DNA of 64,000 nucleotides. It comes from Ctenosaura bakeri (Eukaryota > Chordata > Lepidosauria > Squamata > Iguanidae). The stretch lies in the NCBI GenBank assembly GCA_948474755.1, contig CAOLHI010001042.1:310001-374000 (forward strand), in the 5' to 3' direction. This document shows, piece after piece, positions 54,550-64,000 of this stretch. Below the pieces are notes generated by a model. That model saw only the letters and a list, made by a program, of their open reading frames with translations, searched no databases and was not told where the DNA came from. Within the stretch, counting starts at the first letter, position 1. Every line of letters begins with the position of its first letter. The position numbers and the translations under genes are program-made.

Positions 54550-54751
54550 GGCCATTTCCGCACTAGCCTGTTATAGCGCTATGATTCCACCTGCAACCTC
54601 CTATGGAATCCTGGGGTTGGCAGTTTAGGGAGGGGCTTTTAGAATTCTCAGGCAGAGAGCTCTTTGGCCTCAGGAAACTACAAACCCCAGAATTCCACAG
54701 GATGTTGGAAGTGGAATAATAACACTATGACGGTATAGTGCAGAAATGGCC
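54550..54751. mobile_element. Short fold-back MITE
   Basis: GGCCATTTCCGCACTAGCCT to GGTATAGTGCAGAAATGGCC, 202 bp, flanks ACA and ATA (one mismatch). Confidence 0.9.
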
Positions 54752-55186
54752 ATAGTTACAAAGTCTTCTCACTTTACACAGTAGATTGTATGGGTTCCAT
54801 ATGTGAGGAATCGTAAAGCTGAAATTCAAAACAAAAAATGCTTCCAGAAAAATGCTAAGCCATTGCACAAATTCAACAGAAAGAAGAGGAAAAAAAATCA
54901 AAAGCCAGTACACCAACATCATCGGACAACATAGATTGGATTGGGGAATATGGGGATACATTATAGGTACTGGAATAGGCCGGTTGCTATGGAGGCAATG
55001 CCTAGCAGCAAGAAGGAGGACAGAGTACTTCCTCAGGAGCCCAAACTGTGTATGTAAATAACTCTGAATACAGATTACATTGGGAAATATGGAGCAAAGT
55101 TACAGGAAATGGAGAAGACAATTTGGTGAGTACTTAAGAGGAAAATAAAACCCCCGGGCAACGTCAAGTAAATACACTCATAATCA
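54752..55186. other. Unassigned sequence, no gene seen
   Basis: Anonymous AT-rich DNA; nothing recognisable on either strand. Confidence 0.4.
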
Positions 55187-55191
55187 TCGTC

Positions 55192-55225
<34 letters not shown>

Positions 55226-55450
55226 GCCGTCAATTCAACTTTGATTTATAGAGATCCTATGAAAGAGAGACCTCCAGGTCACCCTGTCATTGCCACCCCT
55301 GCTCAGGTCTTGCAGATGCAGGGCTGTGGCTTCCTTGACTGAGTGTATAATGCGGTCTTCCTCTTTTCCTTCTGCCTTGCCAAGCAGTGTGGTCTTTTCT
55401 GGTGAGTCATATCTTCTTCTGAAATGGCCTGATTCTGAGAGGACTAATTT
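55187..55450 (-). mobile_element. RTE/BovB-like LINE 3' end with (ATC)n tail
   Basis: (ATC)n at 55187-55224 reads as a GAT-type tail on the minus strand, followed by GATTTATAGAGATCCTATGA, CCTGCTCAGGTCTTGCAGATG (split run), GGGCTGTGGCTTCCTTGAC and GTCTTTTCTGGTGAGTCATA. These are antisense landmarks of squamate RTE/BovB elements. Microsatellite tails are normal for this clade. Confidence 0.65.
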
Positions 55451-55472
55451 TATTTTCTCACCAAAGCAGAAA

Positions 55473-55569
<97 letters not shown>

Positions 55570-55570
55570 T
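55473..55570. repeat. (GATA)13-(GACA)11 compound microsatellite
   Basis: About 13 perfect GATA units joined to about 11 perfect GACA units. The GATA/GACA combination is that of the Bkm family of satellites first known from snakes. Confidence 0.97.
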
Positions 55571-55765
55571 GGGTGGTGCTAGTAAAAATCATAGAATCTG
55601 AGTACAGTCTCTATTAAGTGGTTTCAGGATGACGAACCTAAGGTGGCATAGCTTGGTGATGCTAGAGTCTCAAGGCAGCAGCAGAATAACCAGCAAGTCA
55701 GGACCAAAAATATCTCTGCAGAAAGGGTGCTTCACTTCAGCTAACCTCAGCCCATTAGAATCTTA

Positions 55766-57117
55766 GGCCCTTTGTGCAGGACGTTGTCATCCTGCATTGG
55801 GGATAGGAGAAGTACGGGACCCACACAACGGTTCTGCGTGACATCATCCATGTTCTGTTGTTCTCCTATCCTCAGGTGGTGTGATCACACTGCAAATCAT
55901 TGACAGGTTCTTCTCATCAATGACCGGCAATTACATTGCTCTCCTTCCGCCCTCCCACACTTACCTGAGCTGGCGAGGGTCAGGAAGTACAATGGTCATA
56001 CTTCCTGTCCCAGCACAGCCTGGGATGATACCTGTCTGTGCTTCAGAGGCAATTGTCGTGGCCATTGTGCCTCCTCCATTCCTGCAGGAAGTCAATGTTA
56101 CCACAGTTCTGCTATGTCTGGTGAGAGCACTAGATATCTCTTGATATCAAATAATTTGGCCTCTATGTGACCTTTCTCTGCCACCCTACTCCACGTGTTT
56201 GCAAGGGCCACCGGACAAGCATGTAATAGGCATGGCTGTTAATGGTTGTACATTCCAAACCTCATTCAGGCAGACAACTTAATGTCTCTTCGATGCTTAA
56301 GGGATCATTCCTTGTTGCAAACCACCTTGCTCAGCGCGACTTTACAAAGACGCCCGGCCGAGGGCCGAGCCATTCCTTTATGTTGGGCCATTTGCATACT
56401 GGCCACACTATTGTCATCCAGCGCTAAGCTCATCATGTAAAATCTGACCTTTTCCAATGCCTTTGTCCAGCTACAAATTCCCTTTGTTCTCACCAAGCAT
56501 GGCATGGCCTGTAGGTACAATCCACCCTATAAAAACCTCCACATTCCGAGCCTTCCTCAGATAGCCTTGGACTTCCATCTAGCCTTGCTGCTGCTCTGTC
56601 CAGTGACGCTTTCCCTTCAGTTCCCGATAACTGAGTCTGGACTAATTTGGACTTCCATCCCGCCTTGCTGTCGGTTTGTCCGGTGAGCTTCCCTCAGCGA
56701 ACCCCGCTGAGTTTCTTCCCCTGCAACCTCGTATTACCCATCCCCCCTAAACTCTTCATTTCTATTTCTCAGTTAGTTAGTGTATATCGTGTCTTTCATG
56801 TTGTTTGTTCTCAATAAAAATATTATTTGTTTCTTTAAAACTTGTCTAACTGCTCTCTGACCTGAAGCTGTAGACATAGGGTAAAAGATCCCAGCCAAAG
56901 TTACCCTGCCTCTCGTTAGCTTGAGAGAGTGCTCGAGTCTAATTTCCCCCATCTTTTGTTTGTATTTGGTAATTTGGGCACCCCTCCTGGGACCCCCAAC
57001 ATACAGGGTAACACCAATGCAGAGAGGAGCACCCCTGTCATGCTCCCCTCCCAGAACAAGCTCTACAGGCATCCCCCCGGGACATCGCCAAGAGCCGTTC
57101 ACCTGTAGAAAAGACCA
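55766..57117. mobile_element. Inverted-terminus element (about 430 bp) split by LTR I
   Basis: Ends GGCCCTTTGTGCAGG and CCTGTAGAAAAGACC are inverted with about 11 of 15 positions matching. The piece after the LTR, AGAGAGGAGCACCCCTGTCA, is the complement of interior sequence in the element at 35957-36373. Flanks TTA and ATA. Both copies of this subfamily sit in a CR1 tail. Confidence 0.65.
56096..57013 (+). mobile_element. Solo LTR I of an endogenous retrovirus
   Basis: 918 bp, TGTTACCACAGTTCTG to CAACATACAGGGTAACA, flanks TCAA and CCAA (one mismatch). TATAAAAA at 56528-56535, AATAAA at 56813-56818. It is longer than G and H because the TTGGACTTCCATC segment downstream of the TATA box is duplicated (about 56568 and 56647, period about 79 bp). 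More diverged than G and H are from each other. Confidence 0.88.
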
Positions 57118-57370
57118 TAGAATTGTAGAGTTGGAAGGGACCACAATGGCCATTGAGCACAGCCCCCTTCTGCTATGCAGGAAGACACCATCAAAGTGCC
57201 CCCTGCAAATGGCCGTCCAGCCTCTCTTTAAAAACCCTCAGAGAAAGAGACTCCACTCCATTCCCAGGTAGCAGCATATTCCACTGTCCAACTGCTGTTA
57301 CTCTCTCTTCTTGAAATTTGAAGCCATAAGAGGCCTGTAGGTCTCAAAAATGGCTCTGGGTCTACATGTG

Positions 57371-58019
57371 ATGGATCATGTGTGAAGGCTGAGCAGATAT
57401 ATCTGAGGGAAGGGATCACAGAAAGAAGACATAAGAAGGGAGCCTCATACAATCTCCACATCTCCTTTAGGCACAAAGCAAAAAAGCACCTGCAAAGGCA
57501 TGCATTATGCAAGGCGCATAGCTGCAATTCAATGCCATTGGCACAGAAAAGCCTAGTGGGATCACATGTGCCAAACAACCCTCTAACAGAGCAGTCAGAT
57601 AGGAAAGGCTTTGCCAGATTGTTCCTCTCCTGACTTTTTGCAACAAAAGGAACAACAAAAACATTTGTATGTGGACCCAGGGCTTGTTGCTTGGGGAATA
57701 GAATCTTGGAACCCAGGCCAGCAGCTGGGTGGCTGATCAGCATGATATTTACTGCCCCCTCTTAGCTGGAGTGGCAGCCATTTCCTGCCTTAATGAGTTT
57801 TCCTCCTACAGGGATCGCCATATGAATCAGAGCATCTGGCTCCATTGGCAGCTCTGAAGCAGTTCATGCAGTGCCATTTCCCCCCACCACGTAAATGCAA
57901 TGGGAGGATCTGCGTTTGACGATTTGGATGATGAGCCCATTTCAGCTTGTGCGTTTGAGGCTGGAGTATCTCACACATGAATCCTGCCCTCTGCAAAGAA
58001 AAGTCAAAGGCAATTGTAA
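57371..58019. other. Unassigned sequence, no gene seen
   Basis: The minus-strand 171-codon frame at 57228-57743 runs into CR1 sequence at its end and has no recognised domain, so it is not called as a gene. Confidence 0.4.
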
Positions 58020-59155
58020 CATCACAGGATTGGAAATGGCCACAAAGACCATCTAGTCCAACCCCTTGCTGTTACTGGCCTACACACCTCCCAGATTTGA
58101 TATGGTTTAATTGATGAAATATGATTTAATTGGTGAAATATACTAACTGGCATTGATATAAACTGGAGCCTGAGGTGACTGTAAGACCAGTCTGGTCAGA
58201 GGAAAAACACTGGCTGAATGTGTGTGCTGCAAAGTAGGTCAGAGATCCTCTCTAGGTGTAGCCAAGGTCATTGTCAGGATAATCATGAGGTAACTCCAGT
58301 GATAATAGGCTTAAGCTAAAGCTGTGAACAAAGTCCCCACCAAGCCACTGATTGTTTCAGCCCTTGTCCCTAGCACCTGAATGTTTCCCTTCATTGTTCC
58401 TTTACCATTGTCCATTATTACAGCACTATTACAACAGCCATTAACTCTTTGTCATCTAACACTAAGACCATTAACTCTATTTGAACGCCATTGTCCAAGT
58501 TGCAACCTCCATTATTTGCTCATGCAGAGGGTCATTCGCACCTATGCCCCCCCCAGGCAGATTCTGAGTATAAAATTTTGAGTAGTCAGAAGCAATATCT
58601 CACTTGCTGAATGCCATGCTGTTGCACTGATTCCCAAACGAGTACTGTTCTTAGGCACAAGTCTAAGCCACATCACTGCTTTCTTTGCTACTCTCTGGAT
58701 GGATAAATATCATCCATTCCCTACAACTCCACTATCAACAACTTTCATCCTTTTATCTTTCATTTAGCTTGTGTGTTAGTGTCTGAGTGCTTGAATCTTT
58801 TTTTTGTGTTATTTTGGAATCTCTGACTGATTCTTTCCTGCATAGACCCTAGTACACATTGGTGGAAGATCTCGTTAGGTTATCCCTTCTCACAGGCCTC
58901 CTAATTGAGTTAATTAATTCCCCATTGCCACTTGAAGGTACTGGCATTGTAGCAGACCCCTGAAGTACCCACATTTTGGGCTAATACTGCAACCACTGCA
59001 GGAATCCACAGCTAAATCACCCTGGAGAGGTTCATGTCTAATCTCTTTTTTAAAACTTCAAATGTAGTCCACCACCTTTCCAGATGGTCCATTCTACTGC
59101 TGAACAGCTTTTGGCTTCAGGAAGTTTCTCTTAGGTCTTTTTGTTGCAATGGCAT
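58020..59155 (-). mobile_element. CR1 3' fragment split by LTR J
   Basis: GACCATCTAGTCCAACCCC up to 58069, then LTR J, then CTGCAGGAATCCACAGC and GTTCATGTCTAATC from about 58991. Antisense CR1, old, ending at the (CTGT)n run. Confidence 0.75.
58070..58986 (+). mobile_element. Solo LTR J of an endogenous retrovirus
   Basis: 917 bp from TGTTACTGGCCTACACACC to TTTTGGGCTAATA (final CA mutated to TA). Flanks TTGC (58066-58069) and CTGC (58987-58990). The U3 start matches the complement of LTR E's right end, and the U5 end (GGTACTGGCATTGTAGCAG) matches the complement of LTRs C and F. TATAAAA at 58569-58575. The polyadenylation signal is not obvious. Confidence 0.82.
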
Positions 59156-59181
59156 TTGTCTGTCTGTCTGTCTGTCTGTCT
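59156..59181. repeat. (CTGT)n microsatellite
   Basis: About six CTGT units. Confidence 0.92.
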
Positions 59182-59221
59182 GTTTGGTTGCTTGTTTGAT
59201 TAAAGAGTTATGCTTTTCCCA

Positions 59222-59840
59222 ATATTAGGAGATCTCAGGGCAGCTTACAAATAGCATTAACAAGTTGAATAGGTGAAAACTGGTAAGAAAGTATAAATAA
59301 GCTAGAAACATTAAACAATACAATGAGTTAAACATAGATTTTAACAGTTTTTTAAATTTAAAAGTTTTTAAAGTTTTTAAAATGTTAGGTAAAAGTCTTG
59401 GATCAAATTAAGAAGGCCCAAAAGCTTTGGTGAACAATCGAGTTTCAACTTGTGCATACGACAAGAATGTTTGCACTAGTCAGGTATCTGGGGTAGAACA
59501 TTCCGTACTTGAGATGCCACGGTTGAGAAGGTACTCTCCCATGTCCTAGCACAGTATATTACCCTTGCCTGTGGGACACAGAGGACACCCCTCCCCCACT
59601 AAACCCCCCAGGAAACCTTAATCCTGGGGCAGGCACATATGGGAGATGTATTCTCTCACACACCTTGAATTCAGACTGGAAACATACTGTCAGTCACTGC
59701 AATCCTTTTAAGACTGACATGACAGGCTGTCTATATGGTATCACAGCCAGCAGTCAAGATGCTGCATTTTGTACTAACTGCAGCATCTGAGTCACTTCAA
59801 CAGCAACCCACGTACAGTGCATTACAACACTCCTGTTTAG
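59222..59840 (-). mobile_element. L2-like LINE, 3' end to RT C-terminus
   Basis: The antisense order is 3' end (GATCTCAGGGCAGCTTACAA), UTR, the AFS-AP-LWN-type block (GGTTGAGAAGGTACTCTCCC), then GCTGCATTTTGTACTAACTG and AGTGCATTACAACACTC, the complement of the LDYCNALY...LQLVQNA region. This is the longest continuous L2-like copy here, with no open frame. Confidence 0.68.
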
Positions 59841-59844
59841 AACC

Positions 59845-59910
59845 TATTCCTTTGGCTCCTACATTTTGGAGCAGCAGAAGGCAACCTGCACAGCTCTGTG
59901 CTACCACTTC
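59845..59910 (-). mobile_element. CR1 scrap
   Basis: CTATTCCTTTGGCTCCTACA with TTTTGGAGCAGCAGAAGG resembles antisense CR1. Short. Confidence 0.45.
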
Positions 59911-62365
59911 ACAAATGTTTTGACTCAGCTCACGAGCCGACATCCCTTACTGTAACTAAGATACCCAGGTCACAACAGTTGCACTCTCTTCTCCAGCTCT
60001 CAGGGCAAAAGGGAGTGTGTGCTCAGAGCTGCTCTGGTTCTCAAGATAAGGGGGAGGAAATGCAGGGTGAAAGCACCAGTGGCAGAGCTTGGATTACATG
60101 GACGGGGGGTGCAGGGGACTATGGTGCATGGGACATAGTCACGATGTGAGGGGGTGGGGCTATGAGCTGGGATGCACCCCAAAAAATTGCTGCCCCAGGC
60201 AAACCACCTCCATCGCCCCCCCCCCGGCCCTATGAGACTGGAAAGCACTGCCTTGAAAAGACTGCAGTTCCTATCTGTTCTAGCCGGCACAGTCAATGGT
60301 AAAGGGTGAGGGGAACTGTAATCCAAGAATAGTTGGGAAGTACAAGTTGGCTACCATGACCTATAGAAAAGGCTATATATCCCTCAATGCGCTCAGAGTT
60401 GTACACTGGGCATGTGTCAGAATTACATTTTCTAAGGGCCGTTGGATTTTGGGGCATCAGTCTCTCATTTGCCTATTTTTCCAGTAAGACTAATCAATGA
60501 GCTTTCAGTAAGGTGAAGAACCTTGGGCAGAATCCTGCTGGTGTCAGACGCATATGTAAGCATCCCTGCATACCCAGCTTTTTTGGCCACAGTGCAACAG
60601 ATATAACTATCCAAAAGCTCTACAAGCAGAGTTCCACAGGTTTTACCTGAAGTTGCACTCTCTGAGATAGTGAGTAACTGTCTGTCAGTGCCTTCAATGC
60701 ACTGCACTGTTGACTAGGGTCTCAGAACTCAGCTTTGATTCCAGACAGTGTGACAGTGGGGAAAGGAAGCCCTTGCAAGCCCCATTGGAAGTGAGACCAA
60801 TATAAGTTAAAGGTTCTCAGAACACTGCTGAGCTATAATGTGGAAACATGGGGAGTAGTGGATCCTGGAGGCTATATAAGCCAGAGTTGACCCCATGACT
60901 TCCTGTCTGAGCACCCATCTGGTCTCTATGCAGTGCAGATTTCAGCTGATTACATGTAGGCTGGATTGGATTTCCTCCCACTTTTCTGTGTGTGTTCTTG
61001 TGTGTTTGCCTACACTGCTCTCTATGTAAGGGAACCATGAGATGGGCTAAGGATGGTGTCTTTAAATAGATGGTCACTTGGCACATGTTGGGTGGAGGAG
61101 AATTTGGCAAGCACACTTTGACACCTTTTTGGTGAAGAAGGGGTCTCTGAAATTGTCCCTTCTGGTCATGGGACTTTCAGGGATGTAGGAAGTGAACCTC
61201 CTTTAGAGTTGGCCTGGAGACATGACCTCACTTCAAGATGTGCAACTTAGAGAGAGTCTTCCATGTGTTAGCTCATCTTGGGAGTGATCCATTGCCTGTG
61301 GGTTGCTCTTGGGACATAGGTACTTGGGTCACCCAGGAATGACTGAAGAGGAGATCTAGGACTGAGCTCCCACTTCAGTTAAACCCACACTAGGCTGATC
61401 TTCCCCTCCCCACTTGCAGCTCAATAGTTATGTGATTAAATAGTTAATAAAGTGACTGTTTTTCTTCCATCATATGGCCTTCAAGGTAGGGGAGCAAATA
61501 GTCATTGGGCATTTGTCATTGCACAAGGGGACAATAAGCAGGTATGCTGGCTGAGGTCCGATCAATTGCATCATCTTGGTATTCAGCAAAAAAGTGGTGT
61601 AGCATAACTAGCAAATAGCTATGTGAGCATAGCACTATGCAAGCACGATGTAGGAATTCAACTGATGTTTGCACATTTCTTTCAGACTGAAGATTCCATT
61701 TCAACATCTGTTTGAACATGACATGGACAGCTTGTCAGGGCCCTGAGCATTTTCACCCATACAGCCTAGCTGTTTCAACCTACAGGCAGCCATCACTTTT
61801 CAATCATCCACTTTTCAACAATCTGCTCTTTTTGACCTTTTCTAGTTACAGACAGAATCCAGATATTGGTGACCCACCTTTTCAACCACGTATTAAATGT
61901 ATGGATTCTGGCTGTAATTGAAAAGGATTGTCAACCAATGACCACACACTGCTTTTTTCCTCAATCAGCTTGGTGCCATTACTTTGTTCAGTCTGTACAC
62001 AGACTGCACACAATTTCTAAAAGATGCACCACACAGACTGGACAAAAAGATGGCATTGGGTCATTTCAGTTCCACATTTTGACCATTTCCACTTTTCAGC
62101 AGTGCTCAGATCCCTTACCTGTTGAATAAGCTGGGTGTGCCTATATTGTAAAAACCTTTCTTCAGCCCTTGGAAGAAAAGTATGAGAGAGATAGCAATGC
62201 TGAGCACAAGGACATATTTTCTGTTGCAGTCTGGCTCCTCCAGAGTAGGCTTGCTTCTCCTTGAGACAACAAACTCTGAAGGTCAGGTGAGGAAAAGAAC
62301 AGCATTTGAAATTCAAATGGGCATTTCAGGAGGAGATAATGGCAGAGCAGAGCTGGGGAAAGCAG
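59911..62365. other. Mostly single-copy-looking sequence, no gene seen
   Basis: Includes a CAGTGGCAGAGCTTGG-type hAT end at 60079 (compare CAGTGGCAGAACTTAG at 17920), a hairpin-repeat scrap near 60260, and TGCA-rich patches near 60520-60710 and 61500-61720. No exon, tRNA or known repeat beyond these. Confidence 0.4.
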
Positions 62366-62699
62366 CAGGGATGTAGCTACAGGGGGTCAAAAGGAAAGCA
62401 TCGCCCTTCCAAATGAGAATTTTCCTTCAGTCACCAAATTTCTAGCACTGCAGAGCAGGAGATGCCAAAAAATCATTCACAACTGGAACTCTTCTCTTTG
62501 CTCTGTTCACATTACCTTGTTCACTTTGCCAGTCCTTTTGTTTTAGAGACCTGGGCTTGACATCTAAATCTTCATTTGAAATGTTTCATTTCATCAATGC
62601 TAGAAATTTGAGGAATGAAGGAAAATTTCACTGGGGCAGAATTTTTATTTGTGGAGCTGTACCCTCATTTTTGCCCGCTCCCTGGTAGCTACATCCCTG
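62366..62699. mobile_element. hAT-like MITE, uninterrupted copy
   Basis: 334 bp, ends CAGGGATGTAGCTACAGGG and CCTGGTAGCTACATCCCTG, perfectly inverted over about 15 bp (CAGGGATGTAGCTAC). The interior GAGAATTTTCCTTCAG and GGAAAATTTCACTGG partly pair. No transposase. A clear 8-bp duplication could not be read from the flanks. Confidence 0.85.
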
Positions 62700-64000
62700 G
62701 AGTGAGAATGGAATGGACATTTGGCATGTTGAACACTCTCACAACTTGTAGGAACTTTCGTTTTTCCCTTGACACAACACAAGCTGCACAGTTTTCAAAA
62801 ACTGGACAGGAGTTTGAGAAACTGCACAGCTTTGGTGTAAAAACTTATGCTTAAAATCTTTTCATGTGCCACCTTTGTTGGTTCAGATGTTGTGCAAACT
62901 ACATGTTACATGGCAGGAAAAGAACCTCAGGCTGTCTGATGCTGCAACTCTTGCTGGTCTGAATGCTGTGCAATTTACTTTCTGTCGGGAAAGCAACATA
63001 GTTTTTTAGTTTCTGTGTCTAAAGCTGTACAGTTTGCAGTTTTCTGGGCAAGCTGAGCAGCTTTCATAGAAAAGCTGCACAGCTTCTTGTCACCGTGTGT
63101 GCATTGAGGGAGTGGAATTCTAGAGAGTCTTAGAGTTACAGGATGAAAAACTGCTTCATTACTCCGAATTTCCTTTGGGAACTGGAAAAATCAAGATTGC
63201 CCATCCCTATCCTGCAGTAGGCTGTGAAAGAAAATATGATAAAGACCCAGATTCAATCAAAGAACAAGCAGGAATCTTAGCTAACAAATTGCTCAAGAGT
63301 TCTGACTCTTGGCTAGATGGTCCTCATTTCAGTTTTCTGGAGGATACAAGGATTCTTCTTCCCTTTCCTTCTAAATAAGTCTGATGTGCAGAATAGCTCT
63401 GAGTTCAGGGAACTGAACTTAGATTTTTGAATGTTTGATTCAGGAACATCAAAGAGACAACAGCACACCTAGGCATGACTAAAACTAAAGAAATCCTGGA
63501 TTTGCACTACTATATAAACCATTACATTTTCAAAATTAACATGTGCTAACACCCCGTTTGATGCTTTAACCAAATAACACATTTCCTAGGTTTTCTGTCC
63601 CCCTCTCATTTTCCCATTCATCCTGCCATCCATCCAACTTTGCAGCCATCCCTTTTTACTCTCCTAACACAGATCATTACAGTAACATTTCCCTGTTCCC
63701 AGCTATCAGTGGATCCCATCATCCCCCCTACAAAGGAAAGCACACAAGCACTAAAATGAAATAATCCACCTACAAACATAGCAGGGAGAGCTCAGCCAAC
63801 TTGCCAATAAGTTATGTGTGTTGGGGATGGGGGGCTTAGATGTATTATGGAGAACATGGCAGAAAAAGTAATATCTTACAGGGCAAGGAAATAAAAGAAT
63901 CAGCTTGTGTGGGGAGGAAGACCTCCCTCTGTCCCTGTATCCTGGCTATTGAGTGCATATTGCTGATGAATATTAATCAGAACTTGGGAAAATTATCTTT
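62700..64000. other. Unassigned sequence to window end, no gene seen
   Basis: Short repeated words AAAGCTGCACAGCTT and AAGCTGTACAGTTTGC occur around 62990-63090. The remainder is anonymous. Open frames here are short and unrecognised. Confidence 0.4.

Larger units (their letters stand above)
55751..57370 (-). mobile_element. CR1 3' fragment with two nested insertions
   Basis: CATTAGAATCTTA on the left and ATAGAATTGTAGAGTTGGAA on the right are two halves of the antisense CR1 tail. The right half continues with GCACAGCCCCCTTCTGC and GAAAGAGACTCCACTCC to about 57370. The split holds the element at 55766-57117, which itself holds LTR I. Confidence 0.72.

Noticed and set aside
55473..55570. CRISPR-like array
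   Set aside because: Uninterrupted 4-bp units with no spacers; a microsatellite in eukaryotic DNA.
57228..57743. 171-codon minus-strand open frame
   Set aside because: Its end runs through antisense CR1 sequence and the rest has no known domain, so a chance frame is most likely.

Overview
This is vertebrate nuclear DNA from a repeat-dense, gene-free stretch. The repeat mix points to a squamate reptile, probably a lizard. It combines CR1 retrotransposons with the reptile/bird-type 3' end (tandem ATTCTATG-like octamers), L2-like and RTE/BovB-like LINE pieces, tRNA-headed SINEs of the Sauria type, 5S rRNA-headed SINEs, and retroviral solo LTRs with 4-bp target duplications. The assignment is inference from repeat families; no host gene was found to confirm it. 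I recognise no host protein-coding exon, no functional tRNA or rRNA gene, and no bacterial or phage feature. The open frames that resemble real protein are all decayed LINE reverse transcriptase.

Layout. 0-4.4 kb: L2-like scrap, CR1 pieces, two related ~456-bp inverted-terminus elements, and a solo LTR inside a CR1 tail. 5.4-6.5 kb: two CR1 copies facing tail to tail, then a 320-bp polypurine tract. 7.8-9.97 kb: 5S-SINE carrying a nested fold-back element, a tRNA-SINE, CR1 and L2-like. 10.2-13.1 kb: the longest CR1 copy, split by an LTR. 14.8-24.6 kb: three more minus-strand LTRs, fold-back elements, a 152-bp tandem repeat and SINEs. 25.2-26.3 kb: four fold-back elements in 1.1 kb. 26.5-27.2 kb and 45.2-46.1 kb: two SINE clusters with the same order of units. 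28.4-31.7 kb: pogo/Tigger-like elements, one carrying a young CR1 and one carrying another pogo-like element. 33.6-37.9 kb: L2-like with an unrelated short LTR, CR1 with a nested inverted-terminus element, a solo LTR and BovB-like sequence. 46.3 kb: a near-perfect 70-bp inverted repeat. 49.6-50.3 kb: hAT-like element split by a CR1. 51.9-59.2 kb: four plus-strand solo LTRs, three of them nested in older repeats. The rest is anonymous single-copy-looking sequence.

The clearest signal is historical rather than functional. At least ten solo LTRs look like one retroviral lineage (shared TGTTA...TAACA-type ends and a conserved U5 side), with no internal proviral sequence; the six left-hand copies are all on the minus strand and the four right-hand copies all on the plus strand. 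A fold-back DNA element family with about fifteen copies has 3-bp target duplications in six copies. Two SINE types carry different RNA-derived heads on the same 3' body. Several insertions can be ordered in time by nesting. I did not find a convincing new functional system.
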